From Purpureocillium takamizusanense (taxonomy: Eukaryota > Ascomycota > Sordariomycetes > Hypocreales > Ophiocordycipitaceae), in NCBI RefSeq assembly GCF_022605165.1, contig NC_063069.1, forward strand, positions 1,178,001 to 1,242,000: 64,000 nucleotides of DNA, given 5' to 3'. Made by a program: the position numbers and the translations under genes. Every line of letters starts with the position of its first letter. The first letter of the stretch is position 1. This document shows, one piece after another, positions 47,402-59,500 of this stretch. The notes under the pieces were generated by a model. The model was not told the origin of the DNA. It saw only the letters and a program-made list of their open reading frames with translations, and did not search any database.

Positions 47402-50400
47402 TGCGAAGTGTGGGAGTGGAGCGGAGAGGAGATTCTCTATCAGTCGATCGCGAGTTAGCTTACACGCACCATGAGGCCTGCCAGATTAGACGGAACGAGG
47501 CCTTGAATTAATCACGAGCCGTCGACCCTGCCAATTGGCTGCACCGAGCCCGCGGGATCCAATCGCCATGGCGACAGCATCGTCAGGCGGCGACCAGCAT
47601 GCCGCACCAGATGATTCGTGTGCGCCCGCCAGAAAGAACGAAAAGGCTCTTCAATTGAACAGACCGCACAGCCAGCAACGACGAAGGACCCCGGACGACC
47701 CGGGCCTGGCCGTCGTGAGCGCGGGCAGCACCAACGCAGCGGCCAGGGCAGAGGCAGGGCAACGGATGGCAAGGGCTCGGAGCAGTCGAAGGCAGGTATC
47801 GCGGGCGGCCGGCGTCAATCGAGGAAGGGTAGGCGGCGAGGGTATGAATTTACCTTGTGCGGACCGTACAATGGCAGGGAAAGCAGGACTGGGAGGTGAG
47901 AAGGAAAAGAAGCGACAAATTCGCTCGAGGCGCGCAGGTGGACTAGGCGATGATTTTGTTGATCAGCCTTGGGCCGGCGGCACTACCTTCTTAGCAGCAG
48001 GAACCAGCAGGAGCCACCCGGAGCCACCAGGAGGAGCCAGCAAGGAGCGAGGCCGGAAAAAGTGGAGCAGCACGTCACGGACCACTCTGGAGACACACCT
48101 AGGGAAGGCGCCTGGGCCGCTGGGGCCGGCGGGGCTGGGGCTTTCCCTTTTTGAAGGTGCTGTACCCACTGGGGCGCGCTGGCCATGCCGCCCACTGGGC
48201 GTGTCAACTTGGACGGGGGGCAGAAGCGCCAGGGCGGACGGGTGCCCGGGCGCAGCTACGTATGTACCTCTCACTGCGAACAGTGAGTGTACGTAGGCAG
48301 TCCAAATTGGAGGTTTCCAAGGTTGCTTGCGTCGCCCGCGCACGCCGACGAGGAAACATCCATTGCGTCGGTTTTGGAGTTTGCGGTGGTGGTGGCGGCG
48401 GGGTTGGGTGGCGGCACGCAGGCGGGCAGGTACTACCGCAGGCACTGTAGCAGGCACAGTTCCTGAAGAATAGCGAGGCACACGGGGCTCGTGCCGCCGC
48501 GGGGGGCGTGGCGTTCCAGCACGCCCGGCGAACAATGCAGGAACACCCGTAGAAGCGACGAGTTACAAGCCCAGGCTCACCGCACTTCACAGATCGGTTG
48601 GAACAGCGCACTCAAAGTGCTCTTGTTTTCTGGACAGCCCGGGGTTCGATCCGAGGTAGTACATCTATCGATGCGTGTCACGACCGGGAATGCAGCGGAA
48701 CGCGCGGAACGGAGAGAGAGTCAGGTCACAGGGAGTTAGAAGGGAAGACAATCACCCAATGCGGGATGGAGAAGGGCAAGTTCGCGACTCGAAACACAAG
48801 AGAGAGGCTCGCTGTCGATCGGGCGCCCTCTAGTTGGCGCATGGACTCACTCGGCCGCGGCAGCAACCTCCAGGGAAGGACCATCCAGCCCTGGGGATAA
48901 GCGGCGGCTCCAGCTCGGCGGCCCGGGACACACACACACGCAATGGCCTACAGTATACTAACTTAGTAGTAATAAAAAACCTGGAAGAGACGAGGAAAGG
49001 GGGAGCGCGCAGAGGGACGGAGACGCCGTGAGAGGGTGAGACCATGGGCAGGGCGGGCGGCATCAGCACCGCCTAGATTTACAAATCCGCCCCTCGGCCA
49101 AGACAGCTAGAGCGCAACATGGCACGCCCGAGGAACGGACAGAGCCTGGCGTCCTAATTTCTTGGTCCCTTCAGCAGTAGCCGGGTAGAGTGCAGTGCTG
49201 GATGCGCAGCAAATACTAATAGCGATGGCGGCGACTGGTCGGCTTCGGTCCGCCGCACGCCCCCCGGCACACACGGGAACAATCAACCTCAGGTCGTGTG
49301 TGTCTCTCTCTCCGCCGCCGCTCTGCAGCCCAGGCGCCCAGGAGCACCGGGTCGCTCTCGGAACACGGCAGTGGGAGGCGGCGCCCTGGGTGGCCCGTGG
49401 TGGGGAAAAGACGCAGAAGCCATGCTGATTGATGGTGAAGGTTGCGCGAATTTCCAACACGGCGCGACGCACACTTGGGGCCACCCACCCCAAACCAGGA
49501 GGCGGCCGGGCCGAGTCGCGACGCCGACGGCGGGCAACAGCTCGCGCACGCACCTCGTTTTGTCGCTGTTGTTCTCGTTGTCCGTCGTCGTCGTCGTCGT
49601 CGTAGCCGCCGCCGCGGTGCCGATTTTTTTTTTTTTTTTTTGGGACACCCGCACCCAGTCTCCCAATTATAAGCAGCATGCATGCATGCTACTGCACATA
49701 CGTAAATACCTACATGCACGTATTTTGGGCGGGCGTGCGTGCGTCCCCAACACCACAAGCCCATATCAAATGACTGGCAGACGCGTATATAACCTCGCAC
49801 GGGCAGTAGGATACCATTCCATTATTAACGTTAAACACGCCACGCGGGGAAGGTTCCGATTTTGCAAGAACCTCTTCAGACTCGCACTGACATCTTGATA
49901 GACGGGCGAAGACGCAATCGCGAGTCTTGAAAAAAGGTCACAACGGTGCCTGCCTCTTCAATGAGGTAAAGGCACGTAAATGAGTGACGACTGCGACTGT
50001 CCTACCTTCAGGTCCGTCGGGCACAGTGCGCCCGCCCACACCTCGAAGCCTCGCCCATGTCCTTGGCAACTCTACCAGATAATTTGTAGGAAATGAAATA
50101 GTAGTACTAGCAGTAGGTAGTTTATGCGGAGAAGCAGTATCGCATCGCAAGGTACCCACGGGGCGGCAACACCCGCTGCTCGACGATGCAATGAGCGTGT
50201 CCATCACCTTGCGCTTTTGCGCCGCATCACATCCAAAAGCTTGCGCAAAGGACGTACGTAGCAAGCAATCACCACATACGTACGACGTGCATGCACCCAA
50301 TTCCCGTCGCATGTACGTACGTGCGGATCACAGCAAGAACATATGAGGCGGATGCTTGCGCGGCGCCGAGCCCTTCCAAGAGCGCCCACCGGCCTGTGTC

Positions 50401-52149
50401 AACATGTCTCATTGCCCGCCACTTCATGGCGTCTCAGCCAAGGAGGGCATGTGCTTCAAACACTGGCAAGACACGTCTCCGCCAAGAATTTAGGCTTAAA
50501 CCAACGTCGGCCCTCGACGAGGTCGGAGAGCCCGCTCCCTTGTGTGCGCGAACAACAATGGGCGCGCCCGCCCATGTCGTCGCAATCGCGAGCGACGCCG
50601 ACCTGACTAACGTTGATGTTGCCTGTACAGTCCACGCGGCCCTGCGACTAACACGGTGCCGCCGCCCGGCTGCAGAAGGCCACCACGGCCGCCTCACCCA
50701 CCGACCGGGGCTGGCCCCCGCCCACCGAACGACTCCAACGTCTGGAGAACCGACCGCCTTGACCGCGCTGTTTCTGTCGGCATGCCGCACCAATGGCCGG
50801 GTCCCAGGACGCCAGAAGAGACATGTCGACTCCACCCGCCCCCAAGTCCGGCTCAACCGGAACACGTTTGGTCGCCTCGGCCGCCCATAACTTCATAATA
50901 AAGAGCTTGTCGGCCGCCGCAGCCGTGTGGTGGCCAAAACTGCCTGCCATGGGTAGGGTACTCGTCAGGCCACACCTCCGGAGCGGCCTCGGCGTCGGCT
51001 GTCGTGGTCGGAGACGGCAATACTAGGTCGCGTAGCCCTCGCGCGCGCCCGACCCTGACCAGACTGCCCGGGGCGAAACGGGGACCAACGAGGGGAATTC
51101 ATGTGTGCGAGGTCGGGTCGCCTTGATTTCTCGTTGCATCGAAATGACACATCTGTCTGTCGGTGAGACCTGTCTGTCGTCTGTGCATGAGGCCCTTTTT
51201 GCCGCTACGTGACTTGTCCCCGAAAGCAGGCACGCCTGGCCCGGACCGGCCAGATCCTATGTAATGATCCAACAGGCTGCCTCTGACATGCCTGCTTCGT
51301 ACGCGATAGCGTGATTTGATTGCGCGGTCGGGCACAGTCTCTGGCCAGCCGACGGACAGGACAAACAGCGTCAGTCTTGACCGTGCCTCACGCCGCCAGG
51401 TGCTACCTGTTCTATGCCAAACGGCCAGTGCCGAGTCGGATTGGCGTCGTTCAGACCCGAGGTCTCGAAGCCCCAGTCTTCTTCGCCCACAGATGCTTCT
51501 GCGAGTTTTCTGGACCCTTGCTAAAATCGGAAAGCCAAGGAACGCTTGGAAGGAAACTCCACGGACGCCCGGGGGCAGTGGGCCACTCCCTATGGATTCT
51601 TGGAACGACGCCAGGGCGGTGGGGTCCCCTGCGCGTCTTATCAGCGGCCGCAGGAAAGGCAGTCAGTCGAGTCGTCGCAGGCATCATCGGAGAGACGACA
51701 CTCTGCACGTCGTGCGTCAGTTGTCGAGGGGTTTGTGTTGTAGTTATAAAGTACGAAGTACGAAGTAGCTATAGCTTCAAACTTGCAATCGGGTCTGGGA
51801 TGTCCCACACTGTACCGTATAGTGCAAGGGCGCCTGCGCCAGGTACAGTGCGATATACAGTGTGCAGGCGTAGGCGGCGGCTGTCCAGCTCGGCTCCTCA
51901 TTCGCTGCGACCCGGATCGGGAACCGGCCACTGCCGCCTCGTCATCCGTCACCTGCACCTGCAGGCATGACGACTTCTGAAGACGGTCATCATCGTCGCA
52001 CGAGGACTATGCCCCCGCCCCTCGCCGCGCCGTGCTTATTGATGCCTTGCATTCTCAGCATTAGCATGGTTTCGAGCCTAGACTCAACCGTTGCTTCAAT
52101 CGCTCCGTAACGGACAGGCCAGGCCATCCATCACACCGTCGCCGCAATC
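47402..52149. other. 4.7-kb stretch without a recognised gene
   Basis: The longest gene-free part of the window. Open frames are Arg/Ala/Pro/Gly-rich, overlap on both strands and have no domains. An 18-base T run lies at 49624-49641 next to GTC repeats (49584-49612). Several TACGTAC elements occur between 50250 and 50330, and two overlapping GTACGAAGTA motifs at 51751-51767. A long non-coding transcript or unknown gene cannot be excluded from sequence alone. Confidence 0.45.
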
Positions 52150-53556
52150 ATGGCCTCGTGGCTCGCGCAGGTCCGCCGCAACAACGCCCACAATGTCTCG
52201 ACCTTTCGCCGCGCGCCCCTCGCCGAGATCTCGGGCTCCCTCGGCGACCTGGGGACGCTGCTCCCGCTCATGATTGCCCTCGCCGTGCAGGGTTCCATCG
52301 AGCTGGGCTCCACGCTTGTCTTCACGGGTGTCTTCAACATACTCACCGGCCTGACGTTTGGCATCCCGCTGCCTGTGCAGCCGATGAAGGCAAGCACGCT
52401 CACCTGTACTTCGTTGCCCTAAACCCCCGCCCTCTCTAACACGCCGCCGTAGGCCATAGCGTCAGCAGCCATATCTGGTCGGGAAGACCCGTCGATGGGA
52501 GTCGTCACCGCCGCCGGCCAGTGGGTCGGTGCCGCCGTACTGGTCATGAGCGTCACCGGCCTGCTTCGGTGGGCCGTGGCCGTGGTCCCGATTCCCGTTG
52601 TCAAGGGCATCCAGCTCGGCGCCGGCCTGTCCCTTATTCTCGGCGCCGGCTCGTCTCTCCTGCAACCCCTCCACTGGGTGCATCCCGCCCTGGACAACCG
52701 CCTGTGGGCCGTGTTCGCCTTTCTGGTCCTCATCGGCACGCAGCATCTGCCGCGCTTCCCCTACGCTCTGCTCTTCTTTGTTCTGGCCATATTGTTTTCG
52801 CTCATCCAGGTCCTTGCTTCTGACCACAGCCTGCCATGGTTTCACGTCTGGCACCCCCACTTCTCGCTGCCTACTTGGATCAGCGCACATGATGCCCCGG
52901 CCCTGTGGATGGCAATCGGCCAGCTGCCGCTGACCACGCTCAACTCCATCATTGCGGTCAGTGCTCTGGCTGCTGACCTGCTTCCTGATTTGCCGACTCC
53001 GTCGGTTACGTCTGTCGGCATGAGCGTGGCACTCATGAACCTTACCGGAACATGGTTCGGGGCCATGCCTGTGTGCCACGGCGCCGGTGGATTGGCAGCA
53101 CAGTACCGCTTTGGCGCTCGCAGCGGCGCGAGCATCATCTTTTTGGGACTCATCAAACTTGTTCTAGGACTCGTGTTTGGTGAGACGCTCGTGGACCTCC
53201 TGCGGCAATACCCCAAGAGTCTTCTGGGCATCATGGTCCTTGCCGCCGGCCTGGAGCTTGCCAAGGTCGGGCATACTCTAAACCAAGGCGCACAGGACTT
53301 GTGGCAAGAGTCGGCGGACCGGGAGGGCTCTTCAGTGATCACCCGGAAGCACCGCAACCTCAGCGATGCGGAGCGGCTGGAGAGATGGACGGTGATGCTG
53401 ATGACTACTGCGGGAATCATGGCGTTCCGAAACGACGCCGCGGGCTTCCTGGCCGGCATGCTTTGTCACTGGGCATATAGAGCGTCGAGCTGGTTCACGA
53501 CGTGGAAGCTACGTCGCTCAGGACGTCTAGCGGAACTCAACCCACTACTCCGGTAA
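52150..53556 (+). CDS. MOT1: MOT1-type molybdate transporter
   Basis: Membrane transporter of the MOT1 family (related to SulP sulfate carriers but without a STAS domain), which takes up molybdate for molybdenum cofactor. Exons 52150-52389 and 52453-53556 give 447 residues. Family blocks: AEISGSLGDLGTLLPLM at TM1, GIPLPVQPMKAIASAAIS (created by the splice), PIPVVKGIQLGAGLSL, and MPVCHGAGGLAAQYRFGARSG, the hallmark of the family. About ten TM segments are visible. The intron begins GCAAGC rather than GT (AAG/GCAAGC...CTCTAAC...GTAG/GCC); no GT donor nearby gives an open frame, so this is a GC-AG intron. The start at 52150 is followed directly by the conserved region and has no competitor. Confidence 0.9.
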
Positions 53557-53692
53557 CAGGTGATGATATCATTATTGATGTACGTCTATCGGGGTCTTGC
53601 ATTGCTCTAAAGATGCCCCTACCTCGACGCCAGCATACGGTTTTGCCTTGAGGGGCCACCGCTTCTATCCATTACGTATTATTGCACCATCA

Positions 53693-54394
53693 CTACCACT
53701 TCTCCTGGAGGTTCCTGTCGCTGGGCCACTTTTCATAATGCTGTCCGTGGCTTTCCTTGACCCTAAGGAGGAGGTACCTGTCAAAGAGGAAAAAGAGGGC
53801 GATACTAACGCCCAGACATGAACCTTCGACAATGGCGGTGACTTTGGCTGTGATGCTCCAATTTCCGTGCTGTTGCGAGTAGACGCCGACGAGGGTCGAT
53901 ATGAGGCCTGCAAGGCAATTGGCGACACCCGGAACGATGAGTTTGTTGAGAAGCCAGACGTAGTTTGTCAGGTGCCGCAGCGCGAGGCTCAACATGCCAA
54001 TGAGGGAGACGCCACATGCGATGGCGGCGAGTACGAGCAGGGGTATGTTCTTGACGCTCTTGAAGATTTTTTCGGTGGTCTGGTCGGTCCAGACACGGCT
54101 GCCCTCCTTGCCCTCGAGCGAGTGTTGGATGCTCGTGAAGGTGCCGGGGAAGACAATGAAGCCGGCGAGGAGGAGCCAAACGAAGAAAGAGGCGAGAATG
54201 TTGTGCAGGGCGGGGATGTCGTCCTGGCCGAGGAGCATCTGCACGTATCGCGAGTGCATCGTGTCGGAACGGGCGAGGGGCTGGGGCGCGTCCTTTGGGT
54301 GTTGCCCGTGGTGGTCTGGAGAGGAGGTCCATGAGCGAGCCACGCTCGGCGCTGGCTTGGGAGAAATTGAGCGGAATGGCAGGTGGAAACCCAT
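53693..54394 (-). CDS. Four-transmembrane protein of unknown function
   Basis: Single exon, 233 residues. After a polar N-terminus of about 65 residues (with a GQDDIPALHNILASFF entry) there are four hydrophobic segments: around residues 66-88 (ASFFVWLLLAGFIVFPGTF), 118-142, 146-172 and 184-207; a short basic cytosolic tail follows. A conserved-looking loop KEGSRVWTDQTTEKIFKSVKNIP lies between TM1 and TM2. I believe this is a conserved fungal membrane protein but cannot name a family. A second ATG at residue 46 (54259) would give a shorter form. It is convergent with the molybdate transporter, 136 bp away. Confidence 0.7.
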   Translation of the reverse strand: MGFHLPFRSISPKPAPSVARSWTSSPDHHGQHPKDAPQPLARSDTMHSRYVQMLLGQDDIPALHNILASFFVWLLLAGFIVFPGTFTSIQHSLEGKEGSRVWTDQTTEKIFKSVKNIPLLVLAAIACGVSLIGMLSLALRHLTNYVWLLNKLIVPGVANCLAGLISTLVGVYSQQHGNWSITAKVTAIVEGSCLGVSIALFFLFDRYLLLRVKESHGQHYEKWPSDRNLQEKW

Positions 54395-56543
54395 GTTGTT
54401 GAAGTCGTTAAACGAAGGCGTTGCAGTATATAAAAAGTTCGAGATGCTTTTTCCAAAAGTTGAAAAAGGTGTGTGTATTTACAATAAAGGCATAGACAGA
54501 CAAAGGGAAAAGGAAGACACAATCACAGAGACAAGGACACTTTGGGGTCAATATTTCGCAGTCAGCTCTTGATGAGAAACGGGCATTCTGACGCCTAATA
54601 AATACAAAAGAGTCGTCCAACCTCGCGCTGCTGAAATTCCCCATCTCCCTTTGACTTTGTTCCATCTGCCGCCAGGCGCTTAGCGATAGGCCGAGATGGC
54701 TCCATCCCCGAGACAACTCCATCCGTGTTGGGAATACATATGGAGTGTAAGTAAGCGAGCGGCTCTGCTACTACTAACGTATTCATTCCCCTTGCCCTAG
54801 TGTTGCAGCAGGCGCCGCGCCGAGCGAGTGGGAAATTGTAGCGGGCCCCCAACCTGGGGAAGCAGAGTTGGGCGGGGAGGAACACCCAAACACTTTGAAG
54901 CCACGAGTTCATCGACTGGCTGTGGCGGGCGAGGGTGCAAGCGCGGGCGGCGGTAGAGCGGCAGTGGCCGAGGGACGAACGAATCAACGACAGAAACAGG
55001 GGCGGGGTGTTTGGCCTGAAGACGATTGACTGTTTGTTAGTCATTGCACTGGCGTTCTGCAAAGTACGTACGGACAGACGGGATGGTACAGCATATGCAG
55101 AGCATTGCCCTGATTGAATTCTGGTATGTCCGTCCAGCATACAGCGGCACAGGTTTCGATGACGGGCTCAAAGGTTCGCGGTCGGCCGTGAATCATCATG
55201 GCGCATGTTTTCATGACGATCAGACTGGGGGCGTGGGTTGTGGCTCAGCTGAAGTAACAAGACATTGCAGTCGTCGGCTACATAACTACAGCTCGCCGCA
55301 GACTTACTTATGTGAGTGATGAAGAGATGCAGTGCTCTCACGTACCTACTTGGTACATGAGCTGGGAACACTATTTAATAGTGGTTGTTTTTGGCAGCAG
55401 GACAAAACCTAGCTAGCCTTTTGCTCAGTGTTCTTGTTTCATTTTGTACTCTACGCACTGGCTGGGCAAGGTGTAGGAGTCGTGGCATGCACGATTTATT
55501 ATTTTATTAGCAAGCAGGCAATCAGGCTAGCTAGCAAGCAGGCAAGCAAGCCGTGGAAGGCCGCCTCTTCTCAGGCGCCCAACACAATCGTGGGTGCGCA
55601 TTGTTCCCGAGATGCCCACGGGGATCCGCTGCGTTTGCTCCCAGGTGATTAGAATTGCTTTCATTGCGTTTACCGTACAGTAAGAAAATCATCAGGAGTC
55701 AGGCGGGAAATCTCATCTCGCCAGAACAAGGGCTGACTTGGAATCTATGCGGACCTGGTGGGAGGTTAGTACTATCATCACCTGGGCATTGAAGGCTCAG
55801 CGGGTTGCTTACCTGTATGGAAGCAGGCACGCAGCCCCGAGGGCGCTGTCGAGTGGTGAAGGTTGGAGCCTGGGCGACTGTTAGCGGCACCACTGCACGG
55901 AAGTCGCAGGCCCCTCCGCCCGCCTCACTGCCACTGCCAGTCCATCCATGATCTGAGCCTGAGATGACAGCGAGCGCCCTGGAGGTACCCAGTACGAAGT
56001 ACAGCACAAAGTATACACTACAGTACTGCATTCACCACCGGCCGCGCCGTCAGAGAAACATTCACGTCGACTCCACCCACCCGGGTGGTCGAGAGGGGCC
56101 CGGTGCAGCCAATCACAGTGTGGCTTCCCGCCCTCGGCCAAGGCGCCCCGGCATCCGCCCATTGGATCATTGGATCGCGGCAGAGGCTCATGAGGCTCCA
56201 TCTCCGCCTGCCTCTTTCTTGACTTGCTCTGCCCGTGCCGCCAGCCAGCCAGCCAGCCAGCCCGTGCCCGCGCCCTGGTCTGATCCTCCGCCCCAAACGA
56301 CGACGTCTCTCCCCATCGAGGCCCCCTCCGAGAGCTCGCGGGCGGCTTCCAGCAGCAATCAGATTTTCAAGGGCCCTGCGCGCGCGCGCTCGACGCGAAT
56401 CCGCCCGCTGTCGTGTCTCCTCGCCTCGCCTCGCCTCGCCTTCGAGCCGCGGAGGGGCAAAGGACCTGTGCTCCGCCCCCGTGGCGCGCCGAGCAGCAGA
56501 CGACGACGCAGCGCCGGCAGCAGCAGGAGGAGGAGCTGCTGCC
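54395..56543. other. Divergent intergenic region and FHL1 leader
   Basis: No gene is supported. A GTACGAAGTAC element lies at 55992-56002. AGCC repeats (56241-56262) precede the FHL1 start; the frame of FHL1 is open upstream to 56235 but rich in Pro/Arg/Ser and lacks conservation-like features, so it is treated as leader. Confidence 0.45.
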
Positions 56544-59500
56544 ATGGCCTCGTCCAGCGACGGCCGCCATGGCCCTGGACCGGGCCCGGCCGCTGCCGCT
56601 GCGACTGCGACTGAGACTGCGACTGAGACCACGACTGCCTCTACCGTCGTCGACGTCGCCGATGACGCCCGCGCGCCGCCCCAGAGCCTCGAACCCGCGT
56701 CCGAGGGAGAGCCGCGCGCAGCCACGACCGCCGCCACGCATCAAGACCCTTCATCAAGCTCTGCGCCGCCTGCCCCGACGGTCGCGCCCGCCTCGGCCGA
56801 GCCCACCCCTGCTGCGCCTGCCACGACGGCCACTTCTGGCGACACGGCCGTGACGCCTGCCGCGTCTGGCGCAGCTGCGACGCCTACGTCAGATGGGCCT
56901 ACCGGTGCATCGCAGCCGTCGCTCGAGCCCAAGGCCGCCGCCGCCTCTGCACAACAGACGGCTGACATCGCGCAAACTCCAGCACCGGCACCTGTGCCCG
57001 CCCGGCCGTCGACGCCTCCTTCGACCAAACCACCTACCGTCAACCCTGACCAACCTTCAACACCTCGAGCGGCTGCCATCAACAGGCCCAACCCCAGCAG
57101 AGGCGACACTCACGTTGACGAGCCCATGCCAGACGCTCCCGCTTCTACGCCGGCCAACGCGCCAGGCACGGATTCACAGGGCGTCCAAGACCAGGTTCAG
57201 AACCAAGTGCAGCTCGCTCAGCAGCAGCAGCAAAACGCCGGTATGCAGCAGCAAAACGACGACCAGTACCCGCCATCGACCCCATTCACCCCAGCGGCCA
57301 TCTCCAACCTCGATCAACAGGCCTACATGATGATGGCCTTCATGTCCGGCGCCCAGAACGCCATGTCGCCCCCTCCCACCGTGACACCCTCCCAAGTAAC
57401 CCTCCCCAACCCGCTGGATAGTGAGCTCAACGGCTTTGCCGTGAACAGCCTGCGTCAGGCAGCTGCCGACAAGGGGCTCGAGTCGTTTGCACGCATCGAG
57501 TTCGCCGACAGCGTTTTCCAGATGACCACATACGCAGTCATCATCGGCAGAGATCAGCGAGCCCTCGAGCAGGCCCGCCGCGACGAGAAGCGCGCCGAGG
57601 AGCACAAGCGCAGGATAGAAGAAAACGCCAGCAAGGGCCTGCCGCCGCCCTCCCCAATTCACCAGGACCGTAGCAAATTTAGCAAATCCTACGTCAGTGA
57701 GGAAGGTGGCATGCTGGGTCCCGAGTCCGATAGCGAAGAGAATGGCCGACCCGCCAAGCGCCGCAAGACCAGCACCACGGGATCCTCGCAAAAGGACAAC
57801 GACGAGTCCCAGGAGAACATGATCTCCAACCGCCAGTACGTCTCGCACACGCCGGGTGCCGCAGCCGTCGACCTCACCTCGCTGCGCCCATCTCCCTGGC
57901 ACGTCCCCTTCATCGGGATCCATTCCCCCGGCCCGGATATTGCGAGCAAGACCAAGGCCATCTCTCGGGAGCATTTAAGGATTGCCTATAACCAAAAGGA
58001 GGGTGTTTTTGAGGCCATTCCGCTCCACAAGAACGGTTTCTTCTGCGAGGATATCCATTACAAAAGCGACAAGGTCGTCCTGCATTGCGGCGACCGGCTG
58101 CAGATCAAGGACGTGGACTTTCGCTTCATGATCAACGGTGTCGAGCGAGGATGCACAGGTGCTGAGGAGTACAAAGAAGAGGAGCCAGCCGCCAAAAAGC
58201 GAAAGACTCACGGCGGCAAGGAAATGAGCTTCGATTTCGAGCAGTCGCACGGCAACGGCGAGATTCAGAGCACCAGCGACGAACTTTCGGACGTCGAAGT
58301 CAGTCCCCCAGAGCTGTCTGACTTTGGCGAGGATGCCGAAGGTGACGAGGCGGAAGAGCCGGCAGCAGAAGTCGCAGAGGCCGCAGGGGAGCCGCCGCCA
58401 GAGGTGAAATCCGAGCCTGTGCCCGTACCTGAAGAACCAGTGATACCGCAGATACCCAAGAAACGAGGACCTGGACGGCCACCAAAGAACGGCGTCATGT
58501 CGAAGCGCGAGCAGCGCTTACTCAAGAAGCAGCAGCAGGAGATGGCCAAGAAGACGTTGCCACAGGCTCCACCCGTTGAACCGCCGGTTAAGCGCAAGGT
58601 CGGCAGGCCGAGGAAACATCCACTGCCAGAGAACGCGGGAGACAGGCCGGAGAAGCGCAAGTACAAGCCGAGAAAGCCAAAGACGGAAGACGGTGCCGAA
58701 GGATCCGACGCCGAGAGGCGTGCGAGGGAGAAGAAGGACAAGAAGGTCCGACCCAAGTCCCCGCCCTTGGAGCTCAAGATCGAGGACTACACGGAGGAGC
58801 AGCTGCAGAAGCCGAACAAGAACTACGGTGTCTTGATCGACGAGACTCTGACGGCGGCAGGCCCCGACGGCCTTACGCTCAAGCAGATTTACAAGCGCAT
58901 CTGTCAGCGGTATCCCTGGTTCTACTTTCACACAGAAACAAAGGGTTGGGAGAGCAGTGTCCGCCACAACCTCATTGGGAACGAAGCGTTCAAAAAGGAC
59001 GAAACGACCAACTTGTGGTCTCGTGTTCCTGGCGTCGAGCTCGATGCCGGCAAGAAACGCAAGGCCACCTCTCCCGATCGCGCACTGGCTGCCCAGGGGT
59101 ACGGCCCGTACTCGTATCCCTTCAACGCCGCTCAGCATCTACCACCTGGCGCACCCGGCTTCCCTCCTGGCCAAGTGCCGCATGGATACCAGATACCCCA
59201 GTTCCCGGGCCAACCTGGTCAGCCCGGGCAGCAGCAGCCGCCTCGGCCGATGCAGCCGTACGGCAGCTCTGCCTCGCCACCCACCGGTCCTCCTCCCGTG
59301 GCAGCCGCCCAGCCTCCGCCTCCAGCACACGTTCCTGGATACGGGCCACCTCCTGCGCCTGCTCGGCCGCAGCTTGGAGGACCCCAGCCTGGGGCATACA
59401 GCTCCCCCTACGCGTCTCGACCGCCGCCGCCACCGGCCATCGCTCCTGTCAAGACGGAAGACGGTGCGGCTCTCACGCCCGCCCCCGTGGCAGCCCAGCC

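Noticed and set aside
48600..48665. tRNA-like GGTTCGATCC string
   Set aside because: The flanking bases do not form a T-stem or a cloverleaf, and no acceptor stem could be paired.
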